Shown: in pieces, positions 12,714 to 22,316 of the stretch
How the letters are laid out: each line of letters starts with the position of its first letter
Position numbering within the stretch: the first letter of the stretch is position 1
NCBI RefSeq assembly: GCF_000691225.1
Contig: NZ_JMSZ01000015.1
Location: 124,001 to 188,000, forward strand
DNA: 64,000 nucleotides
Source: Nitrincola lacisaponensis
Lineage (GTDB): Bacteria > Pseudomonadota > Gammaproteobacteria > Pseudomonadales > Balneatricaceae
Reading direction: 5' to 3'
The notes under the pieces: model-generated
The model's input: the letters and a program-made list of their open reading frames with translations, nothing else
Told to the model about the DNA's origin: nothing
Databases searched by the model: none
Translations under genes and position numbers: made by a program

Positions 12714-13532
12714 ATGAACTTGTCGCTGCCTTGGCTAAAACAGGACACTGCACCGGCTGCTCCGGTACGGGGTGCTGTGGCCGTTCAGCGGCAACCGGCT
12801 GCGGTAACGGAAACGCGTGTTGCTCAGCGGGCGGCAATCTGGTTAAGCCTGCTGGGTGTATTTGTGGCGGTGATGCTGCTACTGGCAGACAAAGCTTTGG
12901 CCTGGCTGGATCAGCCGGTCAGTGAGGTCAGTATCAGTGGCCAGATTCGCCATCTGGATGGTCAGGCATTGGCTACACAACTGGCACAGGAAATACGGGC
13001 TCCCTTGTTGTCGCTGGATGTGCGTCATTTACGCGATGAAGCTCTGGCAAATCCCTGGATTCATATGGCTGAAGTGCGTCGTCAATGGCCCGCGGCTGTG
13101 CATGTGGCCGTTGCTGAGCAGGTACCTGTCGCACGCTGGGGGGATCGGGGCTTGTTGAACCATCAGGGCGATATTTTTTGGCCGGATTTGAGTGCCGGAT
13201 ATGATTATCTGCCCAAACTCAACGGGCCTGCACATGAAACGCGAGCCATTATTGCGCAGTACCATGACTTGAGCGTGTTGTTTGCCCGTGCGGGTTTGCG
13301 CCTGACCGGATTGACTCTGGAAAGTCGCGGAGCCTGGAATCTGGAGCTGGATAACGGCATTCAGGTCGTCGTGGGCCGGGAGCAATTGATGCCCAGACTC
13401 AGGCGTTTCCTGAGTATCTACGAGGCAGAGCTCAGTCAGGTTGCCGCACAGATAGAGCAGGTTGATATTCGATATACCAATGGTGTTGCCGTTCGTTGGC
13501 GCACTGAAGAGAGGCAGGATGATGCAGGATAA
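12714..13532 (+). CDS. ftsQ: FtsQ, divisome bitopic protein
   Basis: Membrane-anchored division protein that recruits FtsL and FtsB. From ATG 12714 it has 272 residues: a cytoplasmic N-terminus of about 45, one membrane segment (about 45-62, IWLSLLGVFVAVMLLLADKA), a POTRA domain (about 70-135, starting VSEVSISGQIRHLDGQAL) and the FtsQ beta domain to the C-terminus. A longer open frame begins at 12657 inside ddlB, but ATG 12714 directly follows the ddlB stop and has GGGAGG nine bases upstream. The end overlaps ftsA by about 14 bp. Confidence 0.94.
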   Translation: MNLSLPWLKQDTAPAAPVRGAVAVQRQPAAVTETRVAQRAAIWLSLLGVFVAVMLLLADKALAWLDQPVSEVSISGQIRHLDGQALATQLAQEIRAPLLSLDVRHLRDEALANPWIHMAEVRRQWPAAVHVAVAEQVPVARWGDRGLLNHQGDIFWPDLSAGYDYLPKLNGPAHETRAIIAQYHDLSVLFARAGLRLTGLTLESRGAWNLELDNGIQVVVGREQLMPRLRRFLSIYEAELSQVAAQIEQVDIRYTNGVAVRWRTEERQDDAG

Positions 13533-14790
13533 ACGCGCAGCGTCAGATCACAATATGATTGTTGCACTGGATATAGGTACATCCAAAGTGGTGTGTCTGG
13601 TGGGTGAGGTCTGTGCCGACGGGAGTATTGAAATCGTCGGTGTGGGTTCTCAGCCTTCACATGGAATGAAGCGGGGTGTGGTGGTCAACATTGAGTCAAC
13701 CGTGAATGCCATTCAGCGTGCTGTTGAAGAAGCCGAGTTAATGGCTGGTTGTAAAATTCATTCCGTAACCGTCGGAATTGCAGGAAACCACATCAGCAGC
13801 CTGAACTCTCACGGTATTGTGGCTGTCCGAGACCGGGAGGTTTCCGAATATGATCTGGAGCGGGTCATCGATGCCGCTAGAGCGGTTGCTATTCCTGCGG
13901 ATCAGCGCATTTTGCACATACTGCCGCAGGAATACCTGATAGATACGCAGGAGGGGATCAAAGAGCCCTTGGGCATGTCGGGTGTACGCCTGGAAGCCAA
14001 GGTCCACCTGGTGACGGGTGCCACGAATGCGATTCAGAATATCGACAAGTGTATTCGTCGCTGTGGTCTGGATGTTGATGCCATCGTACTGGAACAGTTG
14101 GCATCCAGCTATGCGGTACTGGCGGAAGATGAAAAGGATCTGGGTGTCTGTATCGTCGATATTGGCGGGGGTACCACGGATATTGCCGTGTTTACTGGTG
14201 GATCCATTCGTCATACAGCAGTGATTCCAATTGCTGGCGATCAGGTCACCAATGATATCGCCATGGCATTACGCACACCGACTCAGCATGCTGAGAAAAT
14301 CAAGATTAAGTACGCTTGTGCATTGGCACAGTTGGCACGGCCTGATGAAACCATCAAGGTGCCAAGCGTTGGGGATCGTCCTGCGCGTGACTTGTCACGT
14401 CAGTCATTGGCTGAAGTGGTCGAACCCCGTTATGAAGAGTTGTTTACCCTGGTGCAGGCTGAACTGCGCCGTTCGGGTTTTGAAGACCTGATCGCCGCTG
14501 GCATCGTGCTGACAGGGGGTACATCAAAAATGGAAGGTGCCGTTGAACTGGCAGAAGAGATTTTTCATATGCCAGTCAGATTGGCCCTTCCACAGGGCGT
14601 CCGAGGTATGGAGTCGTTGCTGAAAAACCCGATCTATGCGACCGGGATCGGATTATTGCACTACGCGAAAGCAGAGCAGAAACCAACCGCAAAAGAGATA
14701 GTGCCGGAGATGCGTGAGAAGCGTCTGCAACGGCCCCAGGTCGGAGACCTGGTGAGCCGGGTCAAGGACTGGTTCAAGCGTCATTTCTGA
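13519..14790 (+). CDS. ftsA: FtsA, actin-like divisome protein
   Basis: ATP-binding actin homologue that tethers FtsZ to the membrane. Actin-family phosphate motifs are clear: VALDIGTSKVVCLVGE (phosphate 1), IVDIGGGTTDIAVFTGG (phosphate 2) and IVLTGGTSKMEG (adenosine). The SHS2/1C domain lies between. The extreme C-terminus (VSRVKDWFKRHF) forms the amphipathic membrane-targeting helix. The frame is open from 13462, but two adjacent ATGs (13519, 13522) follow GAGGCAGG; I take the first, giving 423 residues. It overlaps the ftsQ end. Confidence 0.97.
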   Translation: MMQDKRAASDHNMIVALDIGTSKVVCLVGEVCADGSIEIVGVGSQPSHGMKRGVVVNIESTVNAIQRAVEEAELMAGCKIHSVTVGIAGNHISSLNSHGIVAVRDREVSEYDLERVIDAARAVAIPADQRILHILPQEYLIDTQEGIKEPLGMSGVRLEAKVHLVTGATNAIQNIDKCIRRCGLDVDAIVLEQLASSYAVLAEDEKDLGVCIVDIGGGTTDIAVFTGGSIRHTAVIPIAGDQVTNDIAMALRTPTQHAEKIKIKYACALAQLARPDETIKVPSVGDRPARDLSRQSLAEVVEPRYEELFTLVQAELRRSGFEDLIAAGIVLTGGTSKMEGAVELAEEIFHMPVRLALPQGVRGMESLLKNPIYATGIGLLHYAKAEQKPTAKEIVPEMREKRLQRPQVGDLVSRVKDWFKRHF

Positions 14791-14825
14791 ATGAATTGTT
14801 TAGCAGGGCAGTGCCGGAAGGTAAA

Positions 14826-14837
14826 GGCAGGCCTGCC
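14826..14837. other. 12-bp perfect palindrome in the ftsA-ftsZ gap
   Basis: GGCAGGCCTGCC is a perfect dyad lying two bases upstream of the ftsZ ribosome site GGGGAGGA, in the 62-bp ftsA-ftsZ gap. As RNA it could only form a short stem with no loop, so a protein site or chance are the alternatives. Nothing else links it to a known regulator. Confidence 0.4.
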
Positions 14838-14852
14838 AGGGGAGGATAAAAA

Positions 14853-16004
14853 ATGTTTGAATTGATCGATAATGTACCTCAGGAAGCCGTGATTAAAGTG
14901 ATCGGTGTCGGTGGCGGTGGTGGTAATGCCGTGCAGCATATGGTGTCAGAGGATCTGGAGGGTGTTGAGTTTATCTGCGCCAATACCGATGCTCAGGCGC
15001 TGGAGCGTATGTCGACCCGTGCCTCTTTGCATATTGGCGGCAGTATGACTAAAGGACTGGGAGCGGGTGCTAATCCGGATGTCGGGCGCAAGGCCGCCCT
15101 GGAAGATCGGGAGCGTATTGCGGAAAGCCTGCGTGGTGCTGACATGGTATTTATCACCGCCGGAATGGGTGGTGGTACAGGTACCGGTGCGGCGCCTGTT
15201 GTTGCCCAGATTGCCAAGGAAATGGGGATTCTGACAGTTGCCGTTGTGACGCGTCCGTTCAAATTTGAAGGGCGCAAGCGTATGACCGTGGCGGAAGAGG
15301 GAATACGTGAACTGCGTGACAGCGTGGACTCTCTGATCATTATTCCGAATGAGAAACTGATCGATGTGCTGGGTAAAAACTGCAGTCTGATCAATGCATT
15401 CAATACGGTGAATGATGTACTCAAGGGCGCAGTGAAGGGTATTTCTGACCTGATCACCTGCACCGGTATGATCAACGTTGACTTTGCTGACGTGAAGACA
15501 GTGATGTCTGAAATGGGCATGGCGATGATGGGGACAGGTGTTGCCAAGGGTGACAAGCGTGCCCAGGAAGCAGCCCATGCGGCTATCAAGAGTCCGTTGC
15601 TGGAAGATATCGACCTGCGCGGTGCGCGGGGAATTCTGGTGAATATCACTGCAGGCCTAGATCTGAGCCTGGGCGAGTACAGTGAAATCGGTGAAATCGT
15701 GGAAAACTGTGCGGCAGATGATGCGACCGTTGTCGTCGGCACAGTGATTGATCCTGAACTGGATGGTGAGCTGCGTGTAACAGTCGTGGCAACCGGGCTT
15801 GATCGTCCTAAAGAAAAAGAGTTCAAGCTGGTGGCCTCTGAAGCCCCCAAAGCGGACGTGCGACAGGAAGAGATTGAACTGCCCTCTGTGCTGCGCCGTC
15901 AGAAGCAGGAAGCACTGCTGGATAAGCCAGAGACCCAGGATGGCCGCCGCAAGGACTATGGTGAACTGGATATTCCGACCTTTCTGCGTCGTCAGGCGGA
16001 TTGA
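14853..16004 (+). CDS. ftsZ: FtsZ, tubulin-like cell division GTPase
   Basis: Forms the Z ring. 383 residues. The N-terminal GTPase domain has IKVIGVGGGGGNAVQHM, the tubulin signature GGGTGTGAAPVVA (about 107-119), and the T7 region NVDFADVKTVM that completes the neighbour's active site. A short linker leads to the conserved C-terminal peptide DIPTFLRRQAD, which binds FtsA and other partners. It has its own strong ribosome site (GGGGAGGA, six to seven bases before the ATG), in keeping with the high FtsZ level cells need compared with FtsQ and FtsA. Confidence 0.99.
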   Translation: MFELIDNVPQEAVIKVIGVGGGGGNAVQHMVSEDLEGVEFICANTDAQALERMSTRASLHIGGSMTKGLGAGANPDVGRKAALEDRERIAESLRGADMVFITAGMGGGTGTGAAPVVAQIAKEMGILTVAVVTRPFKFEGRKRMTVAEEGIRELRDSVDSLIIIPNEKLIDVLGKNCSLINAFNTVNDVLKGAVKGISDLITCTGMINVDFADVKTVMSEMGMAMMGTGVAKGDKRAQEAAHAAIKSPLLEDIDLRGARGILVNITAGLDLSLGEYSEIGEIVENCAADDATVVVGTVIDPELDGELRVTVVATGLDRPKEKEFKLVASEAPKADVRQEEIELPSVLRRQKQEALLDKPETQDGRRKDYGELDIPTFLRRQAD

Positions 16005-16021
16005 GGTATCAGGGTGGCAGA

Positions 16022-16051
16022 TTGCCTGAAACCAGTAGAGTCTGTTATCAT
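16022..16051 (+). promoter_or_regulatory. Candidate sigma-70 promoter for lpxC
   Basis: In the 82-bp ftsZ-lpxC gap, TTGCCT (16022-16027) and TATCAT (16046-16051) are 18 bp apart. They match the -35 consensus at 4 of 6 and the -10 at 5 of 6 positions. The predicted start of transcription lies about 30 bp before the lpxC ATG. It would let lpxC be expressed apart from the dcw operon. Confidence 0.4.
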
Positions 16052-16086
16052 TCTCGTTTGATTTTGATGATAAGCAGTGAGCGGAA

Positions 16087-17001
16087 ATGATCAAACAACG
16101 TACTCTGAAAACCAGTATCCGTGCGACCGGCATAGGCCTGCACAGCGGTAAGAAAGTTTACCTGACGTTGCGGCCTGCACCTGTAGACACCGGTATTTGC
16201 TTCAGACGTGTGGATCTGGATCCGGTTGCTGAAATACCTGGTTTTGCCATGCATGTGGTTGACACGGTGCTTTCGACCAATCTGTCCGTTGACGGTGTCC
16301 GGGTCGCTACAGTTGAGCATCTGATGTCAGCTTTGGCGGGTATGGGGATCGACAACCTGTATGTCGACCTCACAGCTGAAGAAGTGCCGATCATGGATGG
16401 CAGTGCCGCGCCCTTTGTGTTCCTGATCCAGTCTGCTGGCATTCAGGAGCAGGACGCGCCAAAGCAGTTTGTCAGGATTCTGAAAGAGGTGAAGGTTGAA
16501 GTAGACGGCAAAACCGCCAGCTTCAAACCCTATGAAGGCTACAAAGTCGGTTTCCGTATCGAGTTTGATCACCCTGCCTTTACGGATCGTCATCTTGAAT
16601 CCAGCCTGGACTTCTCCAGCACATCATTTGTGCGTGAAGTGAGTCGGGCGCGTACGTTTGGCTTTATGCGTGACATCGAGTTCTTGCGTTCTCAGAATCT
16701 GGCACTGGGTGGCAGCTTTGATAATGCCATCGTGGTAGATGACTACCGGGTGTTGAACGAAGAAGGCTTGCGTTACGAAAATGAGTTTGTAAAACACAAG
16801 ATTCTTGATGCTGTCGGTGACCTGTATTTGCTGGGCAAGAGCCTGATTGGTGAGTACTTTGGTTACAAATCCGGACATTATCTGAATAACTTGCTGTTAA
16901 GAAAGTTGCTGGAAACGGAAGATGCCTATGAAATCGTCACTTTTGAGGCGGTTGAACAGGCTTCCCCGATTACCTACTTGCGTCCGGCAGCTGCTGTCTG
17001 A
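16087..17001 (+). CDS. lpxC: LpxC, UDP-3-O-acyl-GlcNAc deacetylase
   Basis: Zinc hydrolase catalysing the first committed step of lipid A synthesis in the cytoplasm. 304 residues, the normal length. Zinc ligands are in the two conserved segments: His in [15 protein letters not shown] (about residue 79) and His/Asp in [15 protein letters not shown] (about 238-242). The general-base region is [15 protein letters not shown]. Sits after ftsZ as in most gammaproteobacteria and ends the cluster, with a terminator about 50 bp downstream. Confidence 0.98.
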   Translation: MIKQRTLKTSIRATGIGLHSGKKVYLTLRPAPVDTGICFRRVDLDPVAEIPGFAMHVVDTVLSTNLSVDGVRVATVEHLMSALAGMGIDNLYVDLTAEEVPIMDGSAAPFVFLIQSAGIQEQDAPKQFVRILKEVKVEVDGKTASFKPYEGYKVGFRIEFDHPAFTDRHLESSLDFSSTSFVREVSRARTFGFMRDIEFLRSQNLALGGSFDNAIVVDDYRVLNEEGLRYENEFVKHKILDAVGDLYLLGKSLIGEYFGYKSGHYLNNLLLRKLLETEDAYEIVTFEAVEQASPITYLRPAAAV

Positions 17002-17046
17002 GTGAACCGGATCAGGCCAACGGCCATCCGAATCAGGCAAATATCC

Positions 17047-17078
17047 GCAAAAGCCGGCACTGAGTCCGGCTTTTTGCA
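17047..17078 (+). terminator. Rho-independent terminator after lpxC
   Basis: AAAAGCCGG and CCGGCTTTT form a 9-bp stem around an 8-base loop (CACTGAGT), followed by T-rich sequence (TTTTTGCATTTTT). It separates the dcw/lpxC transcript from secA. Confidence 0.88.
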
Positions 17079-17211
17079 TTTTTATCTGTGCACAGGACTT
17101 GAACTCGGGCACCCGGAACTCAACTATCTATAGGAATCACTGTAGAATAGTGCACTGTTTCCGCGTTGAGCGCAGAGCGAATAACATCCAATAGACGGTA
17201 AAAGTTGAATT

Positions 17212-19950
17212 ATGCTCACATCACTGTTGAAAAAGGTCTTCGGAAGTAAAAACGATCGTGAACTCAAACGTATGGGTCGCATCGTCAAAGATATCAATGC
17301 GCTGGAAGCGCAGATGGAACAGCGCAGTGATGAGGAGTTGAAAGCACTCACAGCGTCCTACCGCGAACGTCATGCTGCTGGTGAAACGCTGACGCAACTC
17401 TTGCCGGAAGCCTTTGCTACGGTTCGTGAAGTTTCACGCCGTGTCATGGGGCTACGTCATTTCGATGTGCAGATGATCGGTGGTATCACCCTGCATGATG
17501 GCAAAGTGGCCGAGATGAAAACCGGTGAGGGTAAAACCCTGGTGGCCACCCTGCCTGCCTACCTGAATGCCATCAGCGGCAAGGGCGTGCATGTCGTGAC
17601 CGTAAACGACTATCTGGCCAGTCGTGATGCCGAGTGGATGCGTCCTTTGTATGAAGCTCTGGGGCTGACTGTCGGTGTGATCGTTTCCGGACAGGATAAT
17701 ACCAGTAAGCGTGATGCCTACAGCTGTGATATCACCTACGGTACCAACAACGAATTCGGCTTTGACTATCTGCGCGACAATATGGCTTTCAGCGTGGAAG
17801 ACAAGGTTCAGCGTGGCTTTAACTTTGCTATTGTCGATGAGGTTGACTCAATCCTGATCGATGAGGCGCGTACACCTCTGATCATTTCCGGTCCTGCGGA
17901 AGACAGTTCTGCCATGTATGCGCGGATCAATAAACTGATTCCGAAACTGACCCAGTTCTTTGGTGAAATTGATGTCAAAGATGACACTCAGATCATTGAA
18001 GAACACTTCGTCGTGGATGAAAAAAACCGTACTGTTGAGTTGACCGAAGCGGGCCATCAACTGGTTGAAGAGTTACTGCGTGAAGATGGCTTGCTGCAGG
18101 AAGACGACAGTCTTTATGCATCAGGTAACCTGAATTTGCTCCACCATGTTCTGGCCGGTTTGCGCGCGCATTACCTGTTTGAAAAGGACAAGGACTACAT
18201 CGTTCAGAATCAGCAGGTGGTGATTGTCGATGAACACACAGGCCGTATCATGCCTGGTCGTCGCTGGTCTGAAGGTCTGCACCAGGCGGTTGAAGCCAAG
18301 GAGGGGGTGAAAATCCAGATGGAAAGCCAGACGCTGGCATCCACCACCTTCCAGAATTACTTCCGTTTGTATCAAAAGCTGGCCGGTATGACCGGTACTG
18401 CAGATACAGAGGCGTTCGAGCTGCGGCAGATCTACGGCCTGGATGTCGTGGTGATTCCGACCAACCGTTCAGTGCAGCGTCTTGATTATAACGATCTGGT
18501 GTATCTCACGATTGAAGAGAAGTTTAATGCGATCGTTAAAGAAATACGCCACTGCCAGGAAAAAGGGCAGCCCGTGCTGGTCGGTACAGCATCCGTTGGC
18601 TCCTCTGAAGTTCTGTCGAAGATGCTGGCGAAAGAAAAGATTGCCCACAATGTATTGAACGCCAAAAACCATGGCCGTGAAGCAAGCATCATTGCAGATG
18701 CCGGGCGTCCGGGTGCCATTACCATCGCGACCAATATGGCTGGTCGTGGTACGGATATTATGCTGGGTGGCAAGCTGGAAGCTGAACTGGCTGCACTGGA
18801 AGAGCCGACTCCTGAGCAGATTGAAGCAGTCAAGGCAGACTGGCAGCAGCGTCATAACCAGGTGGTTGAAGCAGGTGGTTTGCACATCATCGGTACAGAA
18901 CGTCATGAATCACGCCGTATAGATAACCAGCTTCGTGGGCGTGCCGGTCGTCAGGGAGATCCTGGTTCATCACGCTTTTTCCTGTCGATGGAAGATGATT
19001 TGATGCGTATCTTTGCCTCGGATCGCATTCGTCAGTTTATGCAGGCGCTTGGGATGGACAAGGGTGAAGCCATTGAACATAAAATGGTCAGCAATGCGAT
19101 CGAGAAAGCACAGCGTAAAGTGGAAGGTCGTAACTTTGATATTCGTAAAAACCTGCTGGAATACGATGACGTTGCCAATGATCAGCGCCGGGTAATCTAT
19201 GAACAGCGTAATGAGTTGATGGCTACCAATGATATCTCTGAAACGATCAATGCGATTCGTGAGGAGGTGATTGAAAATACCATCAGCGAATTCATTGCAC
19301 CGGAAAGTCTGGCTGAAACCTGGGATATCGAAGGCCTGGAAAAGGCACTGCAGACCGAGTTTGCCATTGAACTGCCTGTTCAGCAGTGGCTGGATGAAGA
19401 CAACCTGCTGCATGAAGAACCTCTGCGCCGTCGTATTCAGGAGCAGATTATCGAGCGCTATGGCGAGAAAGAGGCGCTGGTGGGTGCTGAAACCATGCGT
19501 TTGTTTGAAAAGCAGGTGATGTTGCAGGTACTGGATACCCTCTGGAAAGAGCATCTGCAGACCATGGATTTGCTGCGTCAGGGTATTCATCTGCGTGGTT
19601 ATGCGCAGAAAAACCCCAAGCAGGAGTATAAGCGTGAATCCTTCCAGTTGTTCCAGAACCTGCTGGAAAATATCAAGAAGGATGTCGTACGTATTATCAG
19701 CCATGTGAAAGTACGTGAACCAGAAGATGTAGAGGCGATTGAACGTCAGCGCCGTGAAGCTGCTGAACGCCAGAAAATGAATTTTGAACACTCACAGGCC
19801 AGTGCAATGCAGCCCAACGATTCAGAAGCAGCGGGTGCAGAGGGTGAAAAACAGGAACCGTTTGTACGTGATGTACCTAAGGTCGGGCGTAACGAACCCT
19901 GTCCTTGCGGTTCAGGTAAAAAATATAAACAATGCCACGGTAAAATTTAA
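17212..19950 (+). CDS. secA: SecA, preprotein translocase ATPase
   Basis: Motor that drives unfolded preproteins through SecYEG. 912 residues, full length. The Walker A segment is [14 protein letters not shown] (about 102-115), the DEAD-like Walker B region [14 protein letters not shown]. Preprotein crosslinking and helical wing/scaffold regions follow, with the second helicase motif [16 protein letters not shown]. The C-terminal zinc finger [15 protein letters not shown], which binds SecB, is intact. In the 210 bp upstream I find no SecM-like leader ORF and none of the extra gene found between lpxC and secA in Pseudomonas, so SecM-type feedback control is not evident. The upstream ribosome site is weak. 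Confidence 0.99.
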   Translation: MLTSLLKKVFGSKNDRELKRMGRIVKDINALEAQMEQRSDEELKALTASYRERHAAGETLTQLLPEAFATVREVSRRVMGLRHFDVQMIGGITLHDGKVAEMKTGEGKTLVATLPAYLNAISGKGVHVVTVNDYLASRDAEWMRPLYEALGLTVGVIVSGQDNTSKRDAYSCDITYGTNNEFGFDYLRDNMAFSVEDKVQRGFNFAIVDEVDSILIDEARTPLIISGPAEDSSAMYARINKLIPKLTQFFGEIDVKDDTQIIEEHFVVDEKNRTVELTEAGHQLVEELLREDGLLQEDDSLYASGNLNLLHHVLAGLRAHYLFEKDKDYIVQNQQVVIVDEHTGRIMPGRRWSEGLHQAVEAKEGVKIQMESQTLASTTFQNYFRLYQKLAGMTGTADTEAFELRQIYGLDVVVIPTNRSVQRLDYNDLVYLTIEEKFNAIVKEIRHCQEKGQPVLVGTASVGSSEVLSKMLAKEKIAHNVLNAKNHGREASIIADAGRPGAITIATNMAGRGTDIMLGGKLEAELAALEEPTPEQIEAVKADWQQRHNQVVEAGGLHIIGTERHESRRIDNQLRGRAGRQGDPGSSRFFLSMEDDLMRIFASDRIRQFMQALGMDKGEAIEHKMVSNAIEKAQRKVEGRNFDIRKNLLEYDDVANDQRRVIYEQRNELMATNDISETINAIREEVIENTISEFIAPESLAETWDIEGLEKALQTEFAIELPVQQWLDEDNLLHEEPLRRRIQEQIIERYGEKEALVGAETMRLFEKQVMLQVLDTLWKEHLQTMDLLRQGIHLRGYAQKNPKQEYKRESFQLFQNLLENIKKDVVRIISHVKVREPEDVEAIERQRREAAERQKMNFEHSQASAMQPNDSEAAGAEGEKQEPFVRDVPKVGRNEPCPCGSGKKYKQCHGKI

Positions 19951-19973
19951 GCGTACCGATAGGGGACACAGTC

Positions 19974-21194
19974 ATGGCGGTAGGTGTTGAAAAAAAACTG
20001 GAACTGCTTCCGGTTAAAGGGTTTCGTTTGGGCATCGCATCAGCGGGTATAAAAAAGCCTGGCCGTCGAGATGTTGTGGTGATGGAAGTACCGGTGGATG
20101 CGACGCTCGCTGCCGTATTTACCCGTAACCAGTTTTGTGCAGCACCTGTTGTCCTCGCTAAAAAACACCTGGCCAGTGGCGCACTGCCACGCTATTTGCT
20201 GGTGAATACCGGTAATGCGAATGCCGGTACGGGTGCAGCGGGTTTAACCGCGGCGGCTGATTGCTGTGCTGCCTTGGCTGAAAAAACCCGTGTGGATACT
20301 GAATCCGTCTTGCCTTTCTCCACTGGTGTGATTGGTGAGCCTTTACCGGTCGCAAAAATTGTTGCCGCTCTGGATGCTGCGCTCGACAATCTGGATGAAA
20401 ATCACTGGTTGGAAGCGGCGCATGGCATTATGACGACCGATACGCGTCCCAAAGGGCACAGTGTTGTGATTGAGCATCAGGGTAAACAGATTACCCTGAC
20501 AGGTATTTCCAAAGGCTCGGGCATGATTATGCCGAACATGGCGACCATGCTGGGCTATGTGGCTACTGATGCGGTGGTGGATGCGAATTTACTGCAGCGT
20601 CTGCTGAGCCAGGTGAATGAACAGTCTTTCAATCGCATCACCGTGGATGGTGATACCTCTACCAATGATGCCTGTCTGCTGGTGGCGACAGGTCAAAGTG
20701 GTGTGGAGGTCAGCGATCTCGAACCTGCTCTGATGGACAAGTTTGTGGCTGGATTGCGTGAAGTGATGCTGGAGCTGGCACAGGCTATTGTGAAAGATGG
20801 CGAAGGGGCTACCAAATTTGTAGAAGTTCGTGTCGAACGTGCTGCCAATGTTGATGAAGCGTTGAAAGTCGCCTATACCATTGCCCATTCACCGCTGGTC
20901 AAAACAGCACTGTTTGCCAGCGATCCTAACTGGGGACGTATTCTGGCCTGTGTAGGTCGTGCCGGTGTGCAGGATCTGGATGTTGATGAAGTCAATATCT
21001 GGCTGGATGATGTGGCTATTGTCCGTAACGGTGGTCGTGCAGAGAGCTACACAGAAGCACAGGGTCAGGCCGTCATGAACCAGGAAAATATTCTGATTCG
21101 TGTCTCGCTCAATCGTGGTCAGGTACAGGAAAGTATCTGGACAACTGATCTGTCCCACGACTATGTGAAAATCAATGCTGAATACCGTTCCTGA
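19974..21194 (+). CDS. argJ: ArgJ, ornithine/glutamate N-acetyltransferase
   Basis: Arginine biosynthesis enzyme of the acetyl-cycle, moving the acetyl group from N-acetylornithine to glutamate; some members also use acetyl-CoA. It is made as one chain that cuts itself into alpha and beta subunits. The cleavage site is visible at Ala190-Thr191 in GMIMPNMATMLGY, with Thr191 becoming the nucleophile. Other blocks: VNTGNANAGTG and FNRITVDGDTSTNDACLL. 406 residues. Lies 23 bp after secA; the secA-argJ-mutT order is known from pseudomonads. Its 3' end overlaps mutT by 20 bp in another frame. Confidence 0.97.
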   Translation: MAVGVEKKLELLPVKGFRLGIASAGIKKPGRRDVVVMEVPVDATLAAVFTRNQFCAAPVVLAKKHLASGALPRYLLVNTGNANAGTGAAGLTAAADCCAALAEKTRVDTESVLPFSTGVIGEPLPVAKIVAALDAALDNLDENHWLEAAHGIMTTDTRPKGHSVVIEHQGKQITLTGISKGSGMIMPNMATMLGYVATDAVVDANLLQRLLSQVNEQSFNRITVDGDTSTNDACLLVATGQSGVEVSDLEPALMDKFVAGLREVMLELAQAIVKDGEGATKFVEVRVERAANVDEALKVAYTIAHSPLVKTALFASDPNWGRILACVGRAGVQDLDVDEVNIWLDDVAIVRNGGRAESYTEAQGQAVMNQENILIRVSLNRGQVQESIWTTDLSHDYVKINAEYRS

Positions 21195-21597
21195 TCAGAC
21201 GCCTCGACTGCATGTCGCCGCGGCGGTGATCTACAGCCCTGAAGGGGCTATTCTGCTTGCCAGACGTCCTGAGCATAAGCATCAGGGCGGTCTCTGGGAA
21301 TTTCCCGGTGGTAAGGTAGAAGCCGGAGAGAGTGTCCTGGCGGCGCTTGCTCGCGAGCTGCAAGAGGAGTTGGGTATTAGTGCAATTGAAGCGCAGCCGC
21401 TGCTGCAATTGCAGCATGACTACCCGGACCGTTCGGTGTTACTGGATGTTTACAGCGTGACAGCCTTTCAAGGCGAGCCGCAAGGGTGTGAAGGCCAGCC
21501 ATTGGCCTGGGTAACACGTGACCGGTTGCGTGAGTATGCTTTCCCTGCGGCCAATCAGCCTATTCTGGACTGCCTGCTCGACTCAGCTGCTGACTGA
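21175..21597 (+). CDS. mutT: MutT-type Nudix hydrolase (8-oxo-dGTP diphosphatase)
   Basis: Sanitises the nucleotide pool by hydrolysing 8-oxo-dGTP. 140 residues. The Nudix box is complete: GGKVEAGESVLAALARELQE then ELGI, matching GX5EX7REUXEEXGU. The N-terminus (RLHVAAAVIYSPEGAILLARR) and WEFPGG are typical of MutT. The start ATG is 20 bp inside argJ, so translation is likely coupled. Single-domain form; there is no thiamine phosphate synthase-like extension of the kind seen in Pseudomonas MutT. Confidence 0.92.
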   Translation: MLNTVPDQTPRLHVAAAVIYSPEGAILLARRPEHKHQGGLWEFPGGKVEAGESVLAALARELQEELGISAIEAQPLLQLQHDYPDRSVLLDVYSVTAFQGEPQGCEGQPLAWVTRDRLREYAFPAANQPILDCLLDSAAD

Positions 21598-21602
21598 TTA
21601 GC

Positions 21603-21627
21603 CTGCCGGGGTTTCAACCCCTGGCAG
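21603..21627. terminator. Hairpin between convergent mutT and mnhG
   Basis: CTGCC-GGGGTT pairs with AACCCC-TGGCAG (11 bp with one bulged base, two-base loop) in the 50-bp convergent gap. No T-run follows on either strand, so it may act with Rho or only protect 3' ends. Confidence 0.45.
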
Positions 21628-21647
21628 AGCGTTACCACTCAGACTTT

Positions 21648-22037
21648 TCATGATTTACCAGATTCGACTGTCTCACCAGAAGGTGCCATCTGCTGTGATG
21701 CGGGTTCCACCAGTGCTTGTCCACGCGTGCGTGAAATCATCTTGAGTTTCTGATGCAAAGCAGTTTTGGCCATCATATGTGCACTCACAGGTGCTGTGAT
21801 AAACAGGAACAGTGTGATCAGCAGCTCATGCACACTAATATGGCCAGGCTCACGCAGTGTAAACAGAATCATGGAAGCGATTAACAGCCCCCCCATTCCC
21901 AGTGTCGTTGCCTTGGTTGGAGCATGCAGCCGCATGAAAAAGTCGGGCAGGCGCATTAGCCCGATGGACCCCACCAGAATAAAGATCCCGCCGACCAGTA
22001 AAAAAACAGAAACAACCAGTTCGAGTATAAAATTCAT
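21648..22037 (-). CDS. mnhG: Mrp/Mnh Na+/H+ antiporter subunit G
   Basis: Last gene of a six-gene Mrp operon coding a multi-subunit cation/proton antiporter. 129 residues with three hydrophobic segments; the MnhG signature GSIGLMRLPDFFMRLHAPTKATTLG is split across about residues 23-48 and marks the family well. The C-terminal 30 residues are hydrophilic. Lies 9 bp after mnhF. Confidence 0.93.
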   Translation of the reverse strand: MNFILELVVSVFLLVGGIFILVGSIGLMRLPDFFMRLHAPTKATTLGMGGLLIASMILFTLREPGHISVHELLITLFLFITAPVSAHMMAKTALHQKLKMISRTRGQALVEPASQQMAPSGETVESGKS

Positions 22038-22046
22038 AGTCAGGCC

Positions 22047-22316
22047 TTATTCAATGATGTCGCCACGTAGCAGGTATTTACACAGGGCTGCCGTGCTGAC
22101 AAAGCCAAGCATGGCGATCAACAGCGCGGCTTCAAAATACAGTGTAGAACCAAGCCAGATGCCCAACAGAATGATCAGGGCAATACTGTTGATGTACATG
22201 GTATCCAGGGCCAGCAGTCGATCTGCCAGATCAGGTCCGGCAAACAGTCGCCATAAATTCAGAATCAGGGCAATAACCACCATAATGCTGACCAAAATAA
22301 CTGTCAGACTTAGCAT
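22047..22316 (-). CDS. mnhF: Mrp/Mnh Na+/H+ antiporter subunit F
   Basis: Small membrane subunit of the Mrp complex, 89 residues with three hydrophobic helices. The conserved segment LFAGPDLADRLLALDTMYIN identifies subunit F. It overlaps the mnhE 3' end by 7 bp and is required for assembly in characterised Mrp systems. Confidence 0.93.
   Translation of the reverse strand: MLSLTVILVSIMVVIALILNLWRLFAGPDLADRLLALDTMYINSIALIILLGIWLGSTLYFEAALLIAMLGFVSTAALCKYLLRGDIIE

Noticed and set aside
14993-15850. Long minus-strand open frame opposite ftsZ
   Set aside because: Ser/Pro/Ile-rich shadow of the FtsZ reading frame; codon constraint explains the lack of stops.
17099-17148. Possible secA promoter boxes (TTGAAC; TAGAAT)
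   Set aside because: Their spacing is wrong and alternatives are equally poor; not reported as a feature.
18970-19791. Long minus-strand open frame opposite secA
   Set aside because: Antisense shadow of a clearly conserved gene, with no ribosome site and no family resemblance.
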